Shown in pieces: positions 1 to 13,509 of a stretch of DNA of 64,000 bases. Origin of the DNA: Luscinia megarhynchos (Eukaryota > Chordata > Aves > Passeriformes > Turdidae); the NCBI GenBank assembly GCA_034336665.1, contig JAPFBE010000003.1, forward strand, positions 59,253,352 through 59,317,351. The letters run 5' to 3'. The notes under the pieces are model-generated. The model saw only the letters and a list, made by a program, of their open reading frames with translations. It was not told the origin of the DNA and searched no databases. How positions within the stretch are numbered: position 1 is the stretch's first letter; each line of letters begins with the position of its first letter. The translations under genes and the position numbers were made by a program.

Positions 1-3000
1 GCTATCTATACAAAGACTATACCTCAGGTTTACTACTGATTAGGTGTCCAAATCCTTATCAGTTGGTGAAGACTGGGTATCTGCCACAGTGCAGAGAGAA
101 AGAAATAATTTTCTAGATGATAAAATCTTTGTGGGGCACTAATTTAAAATTTGCATGTTCAAATAGGGCCTGAAAAGCCAGTTTTGCATGACTTCTCAGT
201 GAATGAAAAGGGATGCCATACCTGCTATGAATGGCTACAGAACTTCTGAAGACTCTGGAGACAAGTCACCCAACCTTCCTGTCATGTCTGGCACAGGCTT
301 TTGCACTTTACAGGATAAGACAATGAAGCTTTGACACTTAGGTTCCACATTTGTGCCAGTAAATTCAGTTTAATTGGAATTCAGTTATGTTTCTAAGGGG
401 AGTTTAATGATGGAAAGATTCATGCTTCATCTCATCTCAGTAGCACCAGGATTCACGTATGCAGATCCATCACTGAGAATGGCCTGGCCTCTGTTATCAT
501 TAATTGAACCATATTAAGAGATTTAGCTGAAAAAAAAATACCCAAATATGAAATGTCAAGAGACAGATCCATCTAGTTTCATATCCTGAAGTTATAATAT
601 ACCTTAATTACAGTTAATTAGGAGATATTGTTCCTGGTGGAAGATCATCTGACATAGTTTCTGTTGATGATTAAACATAGAACAGAATTCAATACATTTG
701 TTGAATGTGGGACCTGTTTATTGTGGCTGTACAATTCTATCTAGAGTGTCATTCCTGCTACATAGCAAAACAAAAGAAAGTCACAGGTCAAAAATATTAC
801 ACTTGACCCATGATGCTTTAATATCCCCTGCTGCCTTCTTAAATTTTCTGCTTCTGGCCCCTTAAGACTCTAGCACACGATGCAGCTCCCACTAAGGAGG
901 GATACAGAAGCTTCTCACTGAGCTACATCAGATCCTAAATGAACAGCAGATATAGGAAAAGGCTGAGGGAAGACAAGTGCTACAGGAAATTGACCTCTGT
1001 GGAAGAACAGTGAAGTTGGACAGAGAATCAATGAAGACTACAGTACCATTTGTGAAGGAGTACTCTTTGATTTATTGGAGGAGTGCTATTATCTGGAATC
1101 CTTTCCTCATACAGTGTAAAATACAAAAATTAGAAACTCAGGCTGAAGGCATGAGCTCAGCTTCTGCTGGTGTCAATACAGTTTGCTCACACTCATTGAT
1201 CTGTGGCTATATATGACCCTGAAATACGTTTTGCTGGGCTGCCTGAGCTCTTTGCTCATGCTTAGAATAGAAATGATGGGATTGGTTTTATCACTGAAAA
1301 GTAAGCAGTGCATATCTGCCTGAAAAGTAAACAAATTAACATTTGTGAAGTAATTTTTTTCTCAGTTACCAAAAAAAAAGAAAAGAAAAAGAAAGAAAAA
1401 AAAGTAAAAAAAAGCATCATTATTGGCTAGAATACTTGTACTAGGAAAAGTTTTGGTTTTCACAAGCTGTGTGCACACTAGTTTCCTAAATGCTTGTTTA
1501 CTCTGAACTGCAACAATTGTGATAAATCATTTGCAATTTACTCTTCAGTGCTACTATATGCTTTGGGCAAAGATCTTTTTCTGTTCATTATTTATTTATT
1601 TTTAAAAGCAAAACCACTCTTTTAGCACATTTTTCCATTCCCAGTGATGGATTTTATCTTTGATATGTGATCCAGTTATTTAACTACCTCTCACTACATC
1701 TCCCATGAATTGTTTATACAGCAACTTGGCAGCATAATTTGCATATCACAGGAAAGATCCCATTACATGTTCCCAGAGGTGCGGTTTCACGAGCTTTATC
1801 ACTTTCTGCCACCTATGCACATCTCAGAGGCTGAGTGTCTGGTTAATCCAGAAAGGCACTTCTTGGCTGCCAATAGTAATTAAACATTAATGGTGCAGTT
1901 ACAACATTTCCAGCCACTCAGAACTTATCTTCCCATTGTCTTAGACAAATATAACACCCAAAAAGATATTTATCTCTCCATAGAAATTTTTCTGCCACAG
2001 GAAAATCACAGACCTTTACCTTTAATGCATTCTGTTCAGCTGTTGCAGACTTGACCAACAATAACTAGACAAGGAACAAATGCACAAAGGAAAAAAGTTG
2101 GAAAGAAAGGAAACATGCTTAGAAGCAGAGGAACTGAACATACCATGGAAGAGCCAGAGAAGATATGGAGCTGGACATGGAATTTGCTTTCCAGACTCTC
2201 AAGTCAAACACCAACTAATTTCCTTGCATAAAGCACTGCTGCCTCCAGATGTTTTCCCAACAAGCAGACAAACAGTACTGTGCCTTCAAATAGAGTTGTC
2301 CAACGTACATTTGGGGAAACAAACATTGCAGACACCAAAATATGTTAACTTTGATTTTCCCTCTGCAAATCCACCTTGCAGTAAAAGACTACTCACGTGA
2401 AGTTTTAGAAATGCAAACCCTGGGTGGATTTGGAGTCTGAGATCTAGAGTAGAATTATTAACAAAAAAAGCCTTTTCAGAAAGTGCCTCACACAAACCCA
2501 GTTACACCCTTTCTGTTGCATTCAGTGCAGTAACCCAGCATTTTGCTCCCTAGAAATACGAAAAACTCACTAACTCCTCAACACCATAGAAGGCTTGAAG
2601 AGAGAAAAGGGGTTGATTCACTGACAAAGCTAATGGGTTACTGAGTGAGTAGCCTTTGAGTCACAAAGTCAACTTCAGTGAACATTGATTGAAACTGGTC
2701 ATATCCCATAGACCATGATCACATTATACAGTGCAATTGCCGGCAGTCACAGTGACAGAGCAGAAGGGAGATAAAGCACAGCTGTCCTCTCAAGTCCAAG
2801 TATAGCCTGGTGGGCAGGAAGGAAAATCAGAGCTGTTCCTGCCTGTTTAAAAGTGAGCATTTAGTTTTTGAGCCTGTCAGCATGATTCTTTTTGAAAGCA
2901 TTATGTTCACTGACATGCCACCCTGACATTTTGTTTAGTACAACAAAAAACCCCAAAATCTAAAACAAGAGGTAAGGTTATAAAATCAAATCTGATGTTT

Positions 3001-3100
3001 TCTGCATGTTAAAAGAAGTATTGCTTCCACAGAGACCTAGTAGCTCAAACAGCTGCAGCACAGTGCCTGTACATGAAAACCAAAAAATGGAACTGACCTG
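1..3100. other. Unique AT-rich noncoding DNA
   Basis: No gene, RNA or recognisable transposon is visible. Open frames are short (about 106 codons or fewer), overlap on both strands and show no family motif. The only low-complexity stretch is the purine run listed separately at 1371-1413. This looks like ordinary avian intergenic or intronic background. Confidence 0.6.
1371..1413. repeat. A-rich purine simple repeat
   Basis: A run of A interrupted by single G residues, about 43 bp long, with one T. It could be an old retrotransposon tail or replication slippage. No recognisable element lies next to it. Confidence 0.7.
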
Positions 3101-3104
3101 GGTT

Positions 3105-3600
3105 TCACGGTTCAAGCGTGCCGTGGCAGGGATCCCGGCACAACTTCCAAATTCAAAGCTTGAATAAACACAGTTGTAGTTTCTTGAAGTGGATGCTTTT
3201 AATGCAATCTGAAAAGGGTGAGAGAAAGGGCATACTCCTGAAACCTATGTTCCTTAGGTAGAAATTCTGCCTGGAGAAGCCCGGCTCGTGACTGTTTGCT
3301 ATTAAGACTGTACAGGAGAGAGGAAGCGTCTTTGAGTTCACATGCTTAATGCTCAGTGGTGTGTCTGCAGAGTGGCAGGAAATAAACAACAGTGAGGAGG
3401 GGTTAACCAGAGACCTGCTGGCTAAAATCTATATGCCTGGAAACAGAAGGGAGAGGGCTGCAAGGTCAGATATAGTTCAATTGTTTCTAATGGGGGATCT
3501 GCCACAGAGCTGCCAGGCACAGACAAACACACCTATCAGAGGCTGTACCCATTTTTCATCTCCCCCTAAACCCAAAACAGCAGTTGTGCATCATGTCATG
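3105..3600 (-). mobile_element. Probable ERV LTR fragment
   Basis: The stretch starting near 3105 is CpG-richer than its surroundings and contains the phrase gcgtgccgtggcagggatcc, followed by a segment that on the minus strand runs through a TTTATTCAAGCTTTGAATTT-like stretch. From memory this resembles the 3' end of an avian LTR and the start of internal sequence, read on the minus strand. The other boundary near 3600 is not defined, and I see no coding remnant or target-site duplication. It could instead be a different moderately young repeat. Confidence 0.3.
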
Positions 3601-3609
3601 TCAGTTTTT

Positions 3610-6600
3610 TCAAACTGATCTAGAACAACCTAATGCCCAAATACAGCATCACAAGAAACCTATACAGTAAACAGAGGGAGAGGACAGAGAGATAAAATAA
3701 GCCATCTATGCATGGTTCTCCATCATATCTAAAACTCCTAAATCACACCCTGAGATGTGTTCTCTAACTTATTTCCTAAGACAGCTGTGTGCCTTACAAA
3801 ATGATGTCCCCATTCTGCCATAACTGCATCAAGGGAGCATCCACACAGATGGTCAGATGCAAGTGAAAATGTCTCTGAGCCTGACAGGAGATGGTAAAGG
3901 GAAAATCCCTTTACTTGGAGCCCTTCTACCAGAATTTCACCAAGTCTAACTCAGCAGGCAGGCAAGGAAGTACTTTGTGAAGCCACCAGCCATGTATGCA
4001 GATAAAGGTATGGAGTTGGGCACAAAGCACAGCATAAGAGTCCAGATGGGAGGATGGCTTGAGAGGAAGAGGGACAGCAGCTGCTCACCCACCACACGCT
4101 GAAATGTGCAGAGAAAGAATGAGCTAAGGCATGCTTCCAAAGAGCTCCTTCTTCTGCAAGACACAGAGGATGCAGCAGACATGTTCCACAAGATCCATCA
4201 CAAGCACTAACATTGGCACAAGTCAGATATGGTTGCAGATATTTTCGCTTCAGCTTTTAGCTAGCAGCTTTTCTTAGAGAAGGAAACCTTTCTTAGAGAA
4301 AGACCTGGGATACTGCCTCCCCCCACAAAAAAAAAACCCAAAACCAAATCCAACCCTATTGACTGAATTGGTGGACAATGGTATTGAGGAAACACCCAGG
4401 AGCAGAGGAGAAACATACTGTAAAGCACAGTAGTACTATGCTTCTGTGTAGTAACACTGTAGTGGTACTGTGATTGCATGCATTTTTTGCATACAGAGTA
4501 TTTATAGATACTAACCCGGGCAATTTCATATCTCTAGACATTTCCTCTATGCTTGTCAAATGAAATGGCATTTTTCATCCCATTTTGACTGGAAGAGAGA
4601 ATATGTTTGGATTATAAATTGTTTAGAATTACTTGTTAATGCTGTCGGCTTTTCTGTATCTGCTTGTAGGAGGGACAGGAGGGAGAAAACAAATAATATA
4701 TTACACATAAAACCACAGCAGAGAAAAACAGAAAGCAAGCTCTGTTTTCAACACATTTAAACCCTTCAAATGAGAAGAATCAGTTGCCGTGGAAGCAGAT
4801 CTGCAGCTGAATGAAACCTTTCACCTGCCCAACATATGAAATATTTATTATCTGAGGGTGAATAGAGATTAAATAAGCCAGACATACAATGCAGAAAGCA
4901 GACCCTGGCTCATCACCTCCATGATTTTCACAGGTCCTGTGGCAGCCAGATTAGATTTTGCCATAGAGAAAGGGAAGTGGTCTCAATTGCAGTACTGGGT
5001 GTCAGGAGAAATAAAACTTGAGGAAAGCAACTTCTCAACTTTAATTTAACCAGGTTGGTGAAGCAAAATGATGATCCTCTGCTGTGTTTGGTATGGCTGG
5101 AAAATGTTATCATTTCTAATTAGAGAGAAGAGCCCACTCTCTCTTTAGATAATTACTTTTCCAATAAATTATTCTTGGCCACTTGTTTCCCCATTAAAAA
5201 TACCTACTGTTTTTGCTTTGTAGAACTTGGGCTGTTTCCCCTTATTTTTTATTTCCTTACTTTGTGTGGGTTGGACTTAATTTATTATGGGGCTGAAATA
5301 TGGCAGAGATTCAGACACAAAAACCTAAAAATATTTCATTATAAATTCAGTGATGGGATTCCTTGTTCATTTTATCTCAGAGCCACCCTGATAATTCAGT
5401 CCTGTAAAACTGAGCACAATTGATGCAAAAGTGGGTATGTAATCCAGGTCATTTTATTAAAAAAAAAATGCTTTAGACACTTCTTTTGCTGTAGACACAA
5501 CCTTGACTATGAACAAAAGCCAAAACCATTATTTAAGAAATTGATAATTTTGCATAGCTATTTTCAGCAGTGAATCACACTTGGAAATAACATTTCTGCC
5601 CTTTATCACATTCATTTCCCAGAAAATTTGGATTTCCAAGGCCTTTGGCATCCTTACTCTAGCTAAACAGCTTTAATGTCTGCATTCTAAGATGCTGAAA
5701 TTTTCTAATTAAGCTAAGGGTTAAAAATAAAGATAAAAGTCCATTGTTATCAAATCATAAATTATACTATCATAAAGTATATTTCTGCTGATTCTGGGGT
5801 GTGTGTGAAGTGACTGAAAAGCTGCAGGGAGTTAACACACAACATCAAAATAAGATCACTTCTTTCAGTTCATGCCTGCTGCATTTGGCAGTTGCATGAA
5901 GATTTTAGCAGTAAATACTGCATCAGGTAACATGATTTCAAGTCAGATTTACAGGCTCTTGGGTGCTGTGCAGGACTGATCCTGCCCTAACAATTAAGAT
6001 GGAAGTGAGGTAAGAACAAGATGGGGAGGGGACAAAGGACAGCAGAAGAAAAGAGGCAATATGCTATCCAGGCAGTGACAGTGAACAAACTGTGCCACCA
6101 CAAAACCAATGCACACACTGCAGAAACAGGGGGATTCCTGGCTTCACAGTGGCAGATGACATTTATGTCTAGCCTCTTCCACAACACAATAGACCTTAAA
6201 ATATTAATCAGTCCTCTCTTCCAGTTATGCTCTTCTGGCACTAGTCCTGTGCCTTAACAGAGTGTGCCTCTGATGGTACAGAACAGAAGTCCTTTCCCAC
6301 ACCTAGCACATATACACTCTGGCATTTCCTAGTCCCAGCCTTCATTTTCATTGCTTCTGTGCAAATAACTTCCTCCACATCTGTTACAGTCCCTTTGCCC
6401 TCTCACAGAGTGCTGTGCTTATGCTTTCCCAAGTTTGCCAGAAAGAGAATGCTAGGCTCTGAGTGCACCAAAAAAGCACAGAACGTGCCTTCTTTCCTGC
6501 CTTTCCATCTGCCTGGAATACCCTCCCTTCTTTCCCACCGTGGTACACCAAGTACCTTCCCTTTCTTTGAGAAAACTGAGAATCCATCTGTTCGGCAAGT

Positions 6601-9600
6601 TGCTCCATCTGCAGCTACGGCAAGTCCAGTGATGTGCTGCCAATATTTCAACAAAGGGCTCCTCTAAAGCCATTCCCCCGAGCCAGGAACACAGCCCACG
6701 GACCCAGGGAGGGGATGTTTGCAGACAGGGGCGTGTGGAACTGGCAGCCTCTATTCATTTGGTTTTCCCATTGCCACAAAATGCTTTCCCATATCCAGGG
6801 AAAGAGGCAGCACCATTTGGCAAATGCATTTCTGTTACATGCCCCCTACCAGAAGTGTTAATACTTGGGGCCGGGGAAGAAAAAAAGAACAAAGGAACCC
6901 ACTTGGTTGAGAGAGTTGCAGAGTGTGCACCTGGAAAAAACACAAGGAGTGACAGTGGCAGGGAGGGATCTAAATCCCTTTAAGGGACCATATCTGTGTC
7001 AAGCAAATTAGTGAAAGGGCCCTGGTTACAAAGAAGGAAATCATGCCAAGTCTTCCTCGTAGCATGAGCAGTGAATGGTTGAGCTTTGCAAACGTGCCTG
7101 GTTAGTCTGAGGACAAGGGTGAGGGAAGAGGGGTAAACAGTTAAGACAGACAGTTTTTCAGAAGGGAACTGTACACCACTTTTGGCATTCATACTTCTGT
7201 ATCAGATGTGGATACATACCATACCGTTTGTAATTATATATATGCACATATGTATAAACACACGTGAATTAGACAGTTGCTTTTACAGACTTTGGCTGCT
7301 GCTTTTGCTTCAAAAGCTGTCCTACCTCGAGCATCTTAGAAGTCCAGGCTTGATAGTTTTCCATGTGTGGTTTTACAGAAGTTGATACACACAGGCCAGG
7401 ATGCTCTGACTGCATGTGCTTTGGATTGACCACTTTTCCTGTTGCTGCTTATTAGCTGCACAGTGTTAGATTTATGACAAGTTTCAAAGACATATAAATG
7501 GCCAGCTGTTAATTTAAATTAAACTCCCAAATTTTTCAAAGGTGACAATATAATATATTATTTGCTATTTTTTTTTAATCAGCAGGTTTTTAGGATGGTC
7601 TCCTATAAAAAATAGAACACTCTGCATTGTAAACGTGATTACACCACTTCACTGATTGCTTTCCAAATAAGGAAAATTAAACCAAACAAAAAAAAAAAAA
7701 ATTCCCAAAACCCAAACCAATCAACAAAAAAAACCACAATAAGACAATCAAAAATTGGACTCAACAAACTCAGTGTTGAGTTCAACAGATGACTTTTGTT
7801 GTGTTTGAAGAATAAAGAATGCAAGATTAGCAGGAGTGGTTGCCATCATATAGTTTAGTTTGATAACATTAAAATACAACACATGTGCAAATTATAACAC
7901 TAAATAATCTCTATTTATATGCCAGAAAACAATTTTAAAAGTATGTTCTGCTTTTGTCTACTTTGGCTGCCACATAAATGGCAAAGTGTCAAGCCTCTTA
8001 CCTAAAAATGCAGGCAATGCTCATGTGTCTGTCCTGTAATGAGTTCTTCCAGGAAGAAATCCTGATATTTATGTAGCAGAGCACATCAGCACATTTTGGA
8101 GATCACCCATCTATAGCAAAACACTCTGGAACACGTTGATGTTTAAAGCATTTGCTGAAGAGGCAGAGATGAGGCAGGTGCCCAGCCAGTCTGCTGAGCT
8201 GTGACCTGTTTGAGGCTCCCACAGGATGCTCTGCCATGCTCAGAGCTGCCCTGCACAACCACCCACTGGCTCCAGCACCAAGGGTTCTCCACACAAGTGC
8301 TCTAAAGACCATGTCGTGAAAATAATAAAAGGCAAGTACAGCCCAAATCAAAGCATCACTGGGAACTTTCCACTCATGCCAGCAAAGACAAAAACGTATG
8401 AAGCAGAAGGCTGGTGTGGTCTGGGAGAGCTGGAGCCCTGCTGACCCCGGGCACAGACATGCAGAGCCCCAAAAATCCCACCAGCTAAATTGGTAAGGCA
8501 TGATAGCATGGGTCGAACATAAGGATCATTCTCTCCTTTTTGCAGACAACATGAATAAAATCAGGTGCAGACAAAACCCCCAAAAGTTAAAATCTCCTAA
8601 AGCAAAGTTACGACAGAAATTTGAAATTAATTCAGACCTGCTGAATTCTACTCTGATTCTCCAATCATCAGACCAGCAACCCTCCTACCTTTGAAAGAAG
8701 TATTCAAATAAGAAGTAAAACAATTTATATTTCCATCATGTTACCAAGGCAAAGAAGTAAAAATGTTTTGCAAAGAATTGTCCAAGTTATTTGTCACAAC
8801 AGAGATGAGCTGAACCAGTTAAAAGTGGGGCAGAGAGTCTGACACCCAAAGGAGCATTTTCCTCTTCCAAACAGGTGTATGTTAATTGCCTTTTCATTTT
8901 TCTCTATTTCCTTCAAATCTCTTATAATCCCAGTAATGTGTCCAGCCTGCTTTCACTTAGATTTGATCTTGGCAAAGTATCTTCTCCCTAATCCATGCTC
9001 CCAGAGTAATTGCACGGAAAGTCAGTTCATTTTCCCAGACTGAGCTCTTTATAATCTATACAGCTCCCATCTGTTTAAATCATGTGAACAAGAATACAAC
9101 ATCCCATACAAAACCTCACTTTTCCTTTTGGAAAAAACAAGTTTCTGCCCTCACTGATATATGAGTGAGCAGGAATACAAAGCCACCAGCCCTAAGTTGA
9201 AACCAGAGGGGTTATGTTAGGCCATAAGGGGTCTGGTAAGTTTGTGAGTGGGATGGTTTATAATATACCATGACTTTGAAACATTCTATATTTTCAGGCT
9301 TGTAAAGTGATATCCATCACATAAGCCAAGTTGGGAACTACATGAGAGAAACTCGGTGGGCTGTGTTTCCTCTAGCACTCATAATTAATTCTCCTCTTCT
9401 TGCATCACTTTTTGGCCTCAGTGCACCTTGTGTCCACTCTGTGGACCCTTCTCTCCATGGATGCCACAGCCCTCTGCAGGAATGAAAACCTGATTATCTA
9501 GTCATGACTTTCTGCTGGGCTATCACTGCATCATCTTCCCTTGCAAATGCTGCTTGCAAAGAGGACCGAAGATGACATTGAAATGCATGAATGGAACTAT

Positions 9601-10380
9601 CTGTACTAAAATTCTGTGGTGATCATGTCAGTCTGATCCTTTAAGCTGACCACAAGCTTCCAACTGTAAGTGCTGATGATAGGAGCAAGTCAGTGACACA
9701 AGAAATACCCCAGTGTGAGCTCTGACAACTAAAGAATGTCAGATTTCTTCTCTCTTATATTTCCCCTCTCTGAGAAGGGACCTGTTCCTCAAAGGACAGA
9801 CTTATTTCCAAAAGCACACATTAGCACTGAAGCTGGACAACAACAGTGCATGCCATTAAAGCATTGGCTGCAGCACAGCTTCATCTCCAACACACACCTG
9901 AAGGACACATCCTCCTCATTTTTTTCTACAGTCCTTGAACATGCCAGCATTCCAGTGCAGCATCTTTCAGTCAAGCCTATATAAACTGTCTCCTAACAAA
10001 TACAGGCATGTGGGCACACATGCATGTACTAACAGATCAACCAACCAACCAGCAATCCAACACTGTATATTTATACTTAGCCTCCAACTTGCTCAGTATC
10101 TTATTTTAAATTACCTCTCCTCAAGTATTTTTTCACATTCCCTCAAACTTTTTTACTGCTTCAACTCTGTGTACAGCTGGTTCTTCATGAGGCAATTTTG
10201 TTGCTCAGTTAACTATCACATTAATCAGGTGAATGTGTCTCCCTAGTATATCTAACAATTGCTCATTAAATCAGGTCTCCAGTACTGTTGAAAAATAATT
10301 AAAAACCTGTTTCCAATAAACAAGCCATAAAGGCATTAAGGACAAAATAGTGTGTAGGAAATGCATTAGAAACACAGGGA
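3610..10380. other. Unique noncoding DNA with small A-rich tracts
   Basis: No gene or clear transposon is visible over nearly 7 kb. Small items are an A-rich stretch at about 4321-4345, a 12-bp direct repeat TTTCTTAGAGAA at 4270-4281 and 4289-4300, and an A14 run at 7688-7701 within a 60-bp A/C-rich stretch. The largest open frame, on the minus strand at 8103-8501 (132 codons), has no recognisable domain and reads as chance. Confidence 0.5.
7679..7745. repeat. A-rich low-complexity tract
   Basis: An A14 run at 7688-7701 is followed by A/C-rich sequence with repeated aaaccc and accaa words. This is low complexity only; no attached element is recognisable. Confidence 0.6.
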
Positions 10381-10399
10381 AAGAAAATTCTGACCAGGC

Positions 10400-11380
10400 A
10401 CAGGCTGGGCAGATTTAGCTGAATACTGCTATAATTGCTCATAGTGTCAGGCTAATAGTAAAAAGAAAGTTATAAATATTCGCTTCAAATTAACAACGAA
10501 TGTATTGGTGGCTGAACACAAGCTCCTTTTATGTTTGATTCCTACAAAGAGTCATGTAAAGCAAATTCAAAGCTTGTATGCTCCTGTGTTTGTTTCCAGA
10601 ATAGGAGGTATAATTGATATGGGATTTACATAGCTTGACAAAGCAAGGGAGGCCAGGCTCCCCAAATCTTTTGGATCCAGCACACAAAGTTAATTAAACA
10701 AACTGTAAAGGAACTGCACCAGTTCCCTGCAACTTCTTCATCTAGCACTGTGCACGAGGATACCTAATTAGAGTTTGTCAGCAACTGAGGTGATGAGAGA
10801 AACCCGCCATCAGGCAACTCAAACAAATATAATCTAGAGGCAATAATATTTCCATTGAAAGAATAAGAGACTAAATTTGTCAGGTAAGTGATTCACTTTG
10901 CTTTAATTGCTACACACAAAATGAAATGACACAGTAAGATCTCAGTGACCAGATAAAATATGTCATTTTCTCCTCACCCAGTGAACCATGCAGCGCTGAA
11001 CCGATGAGTCACCTTTCCCTGCCTGCATTAAAGGAGAACAATTGGGGAAGATTTAAAATTTAGTTTGTAAATTGAGCCATTTTAAATCAGCTTCAAGTCA
11101 ATCACCCCATCACCAAGTCAGATACTGATGGCAGAGGCAACTGAGCATTTGCAAAAATGAGCATTTATTACTTTGTAATTCTTCTTCACGTGCTTAGTTA
11201 GGATTGTGCTGGTTAATCTACTGTTCCACTTAATTAAAAACTGTTAAAATTATACTTTAAGCTTTGTCTCCTATCTTGCTAGCACAATTACAATCTAGAA
11301 GTCCCCATTTTACGTCAATCACTAATTTGCTCTCCGGCAGTGTAATTTCTTGTTACAAAGCACTCTTCTCTAACAAGTCA
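10400..11380. promoter_or_regulatory. Candidate conserved noncoding block
   Basis: This AT-rich stretch has no repeat signature. It contains several homeodomain-type TAATTA cores (near 10693, 10763 and 11228) and a TGAGTCA AP-1-like word near 11006, and it is low in simple sequence. That texture is typical of deeply conserved vertebrate enhancers in gene deserts, but conservation itself cannot be seen from one sequence. Confidence 0.15.
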
Positions 11381-13275
11381 AGGTGTGCTGAGTGCTCCTA
11401 ACATCACAGCAGCCACTGAAACTATGAAACTGTGGCCCTGGATTAATGAATCAGTAGCTGTCTTCCTCCTGAAAGCCACAGTGGTGGACCTCAGAAGGAA
11501 TCCCATGGCATGTGAAAGAAGTCTCATAAATACACTTTATGCATATAGTTTTGGAAAGGAACTCCTGAACCATGGGTGTGCTAAGGAGGTGTGTGCTGAG
11601 GACACACTGCCATCCTGCACTGCAGCTGAAGAGCAAGCAACAGAACCAATTTAACTCTATAGAAAAGCAATGACAAGATAATAGAGAGAGGATTAGAACT
11701 AGCAAATAGAAAAAGTGCAGATAAAACCTCACATTCACTATAGCTGAGCTTCCCCCATCCTCTAGAAAGCAGATGCTTCTTGTAAAATAGCAAAAAGAAA
11801 AAGGAAATGAGGACAGCCTGACAAGAAAATCAGGGACAGAAGTAAGATATTTATCTTGATTTTGTATCTGAGCATTCTTCACACATTTCTGCAAGGTTTA
11901 GCTCTGCACTGCAAGCTTACTCAACACTTACTCGACAGTAATTTCCCAACCACACTGTGCAGTAAATCTGATGGTGTTTTCCTAGGTATTGTTTTATGAC
12001 TGCACTTTGTGTGCAAAGATTCTCTCTGCTGACTTTTGTACAATGCTTTCTCTTTGGGAGGCATACACATCTAATAAGCATTACTCACACAGAACATGTG
12101 TTTGTGTGTAACCAAAAGCTTGCACGAGTGCATCTCTTCTGAAGTTTGCTGTTCATTAACATGGGGCAAAAAAAAAAAGCCTTTCAAAGGGATTCTAAAT
12201 CCACTGCTTTTGGAAATCAATTATGTCTTAATGAATAAGTGTCAATCATCATCTATCCTAATGGCAATATCTTGAGAATATTGTAATTCTCTGCAATGGT
12301 TTCTTGGAGATTAAAGCACATAGACACTTAGGGTATTAGATATTTCTAAGCAAAATAATTAATTGTACCTATTTTTTGCTCAACAAGTATGTAGTGGAAA
12401 AACTATTGAAAATTAAATACAGTTTAAAGCATCCTTGCCCAAGAGTAACCTGTGTTTGTAAAACATCTTTGCTTTTGTCATGAAAATGCTTCAGGAAACT
12501 TTCATGGAAAAAGACAAATTGTTTTAGTCTCTCAAAAATTACAATCTTGGCTGCTTACCATTAAACTATACAATACATTTTGGTTTGTGAAGTCAAAGCT
12601 TTATTCCTCAAAATCTTTATTCAGTAGCCAAGAAAGCCAATGTTCAGAAAGTAAGAGTGAAACTTAACTGATTTTGTCACAACTATTTCATTTTTCATTT
12701 CACTTTTATAAGCTTACAATGATATTGTATATTGTACTGATAAACAGCCCTTACTGGCTAAGTAAATAATACTGATGAAATACATCTGGTCTTTACTGTA
12801 CATGTTTCTTGCAAGAAACATCAGTTTTCACAGGATATCTTTCCTTTTTCCCCAAGGAGGCAGAACTGTGCAAGATCTATCCCAAACAAGAAGGAAAAAA
12901 ACACTAGTTATAAAGCCAGATGTTTCAACAATAGCCATATGATGTGGTAGGAAGAAAAACCCCATATATGGTATTTATGGTTAAACTATCCTGGTTCTGT
13001 GCTAGTTTCTACTCTGTTTTTCAGAGAAGTACAGAAACATTTATTGAGATATAACTAGCTTTAGAAAGAATTGTAAGCTTCCTTTGCAGTTTTACACCCT
13101 CATTCACTTCCCAGGTTGTTTCATTTCTAGAAGCAGTGCTAATGGAGTGTCTGTCATGATTGCAACCCAGTCAGATCTACCAAATCAAGGAAGTTTCATC
13201 TTTTTTTTTTATTTTCCTTTGTGAATTTGTCCTATTTCCAGACTTTTATTACAGAACAGATACACTGAAGTCCAT
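11380..13275. other. Unique noncoding DNA
   Basis: No gene or transposon is recognised. A minus-strand open frame at 11451-11894 (147 codons) lacks any domain and overlaps open frames on the other strand, so it looks like chance. A T10 run lies near 13201. Confidence 0.5.
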
Positions 13276-13500
13276 TGAGCTGTTTAGCTGGAATAGGGTT
13301 AATTCTCTTCACAGTAGCTGGGAGGGGGCTATGTTGTGAATTTGTGTGGAGAACAGTGTTGACAGCACAGGGATGTGTTTGTCACAGCTGAGCAGGGCTG
13401 ACACTGAGTCAGGGCCCTTTCTGCCTCTCACCCCACAGAGAGAGGGCTGGGGGTGCACAAGGAGCTGGGTGTGTGGGGCTGAGCTGCCAGATGAATTAAA
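13276..13500 (+). mobile_element. Truncated avian ERV LTR (5' part)
   Basis: This is the 5' portion of the same LTR family as the copy at 52426-53006. It begins near 13276 and includes the family motif gctggaatagggttaatt. Positions 13379-13469 match 52531-52621 base for base (91 bp). To the left the two copies agree much less well, and to the right this copy soon loses similarity, apart from a possible short gapped match to about 13500. The 3' half of the LTR and all retroviral internal sequence are missing. A short open frame across the identical block is an LTR by-product, not a gene. Confidence 0.8.
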
Positions 13501-13509
13501 ACACAGCAT

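Noticed and set aside
8103..8501. 132-codon minus-strand frame rich in Cys, Phe and Trp
   Set aside because: No recognisable family, opposite-strand frames are open too, and there is no acceptor, donor or promoter evidence.
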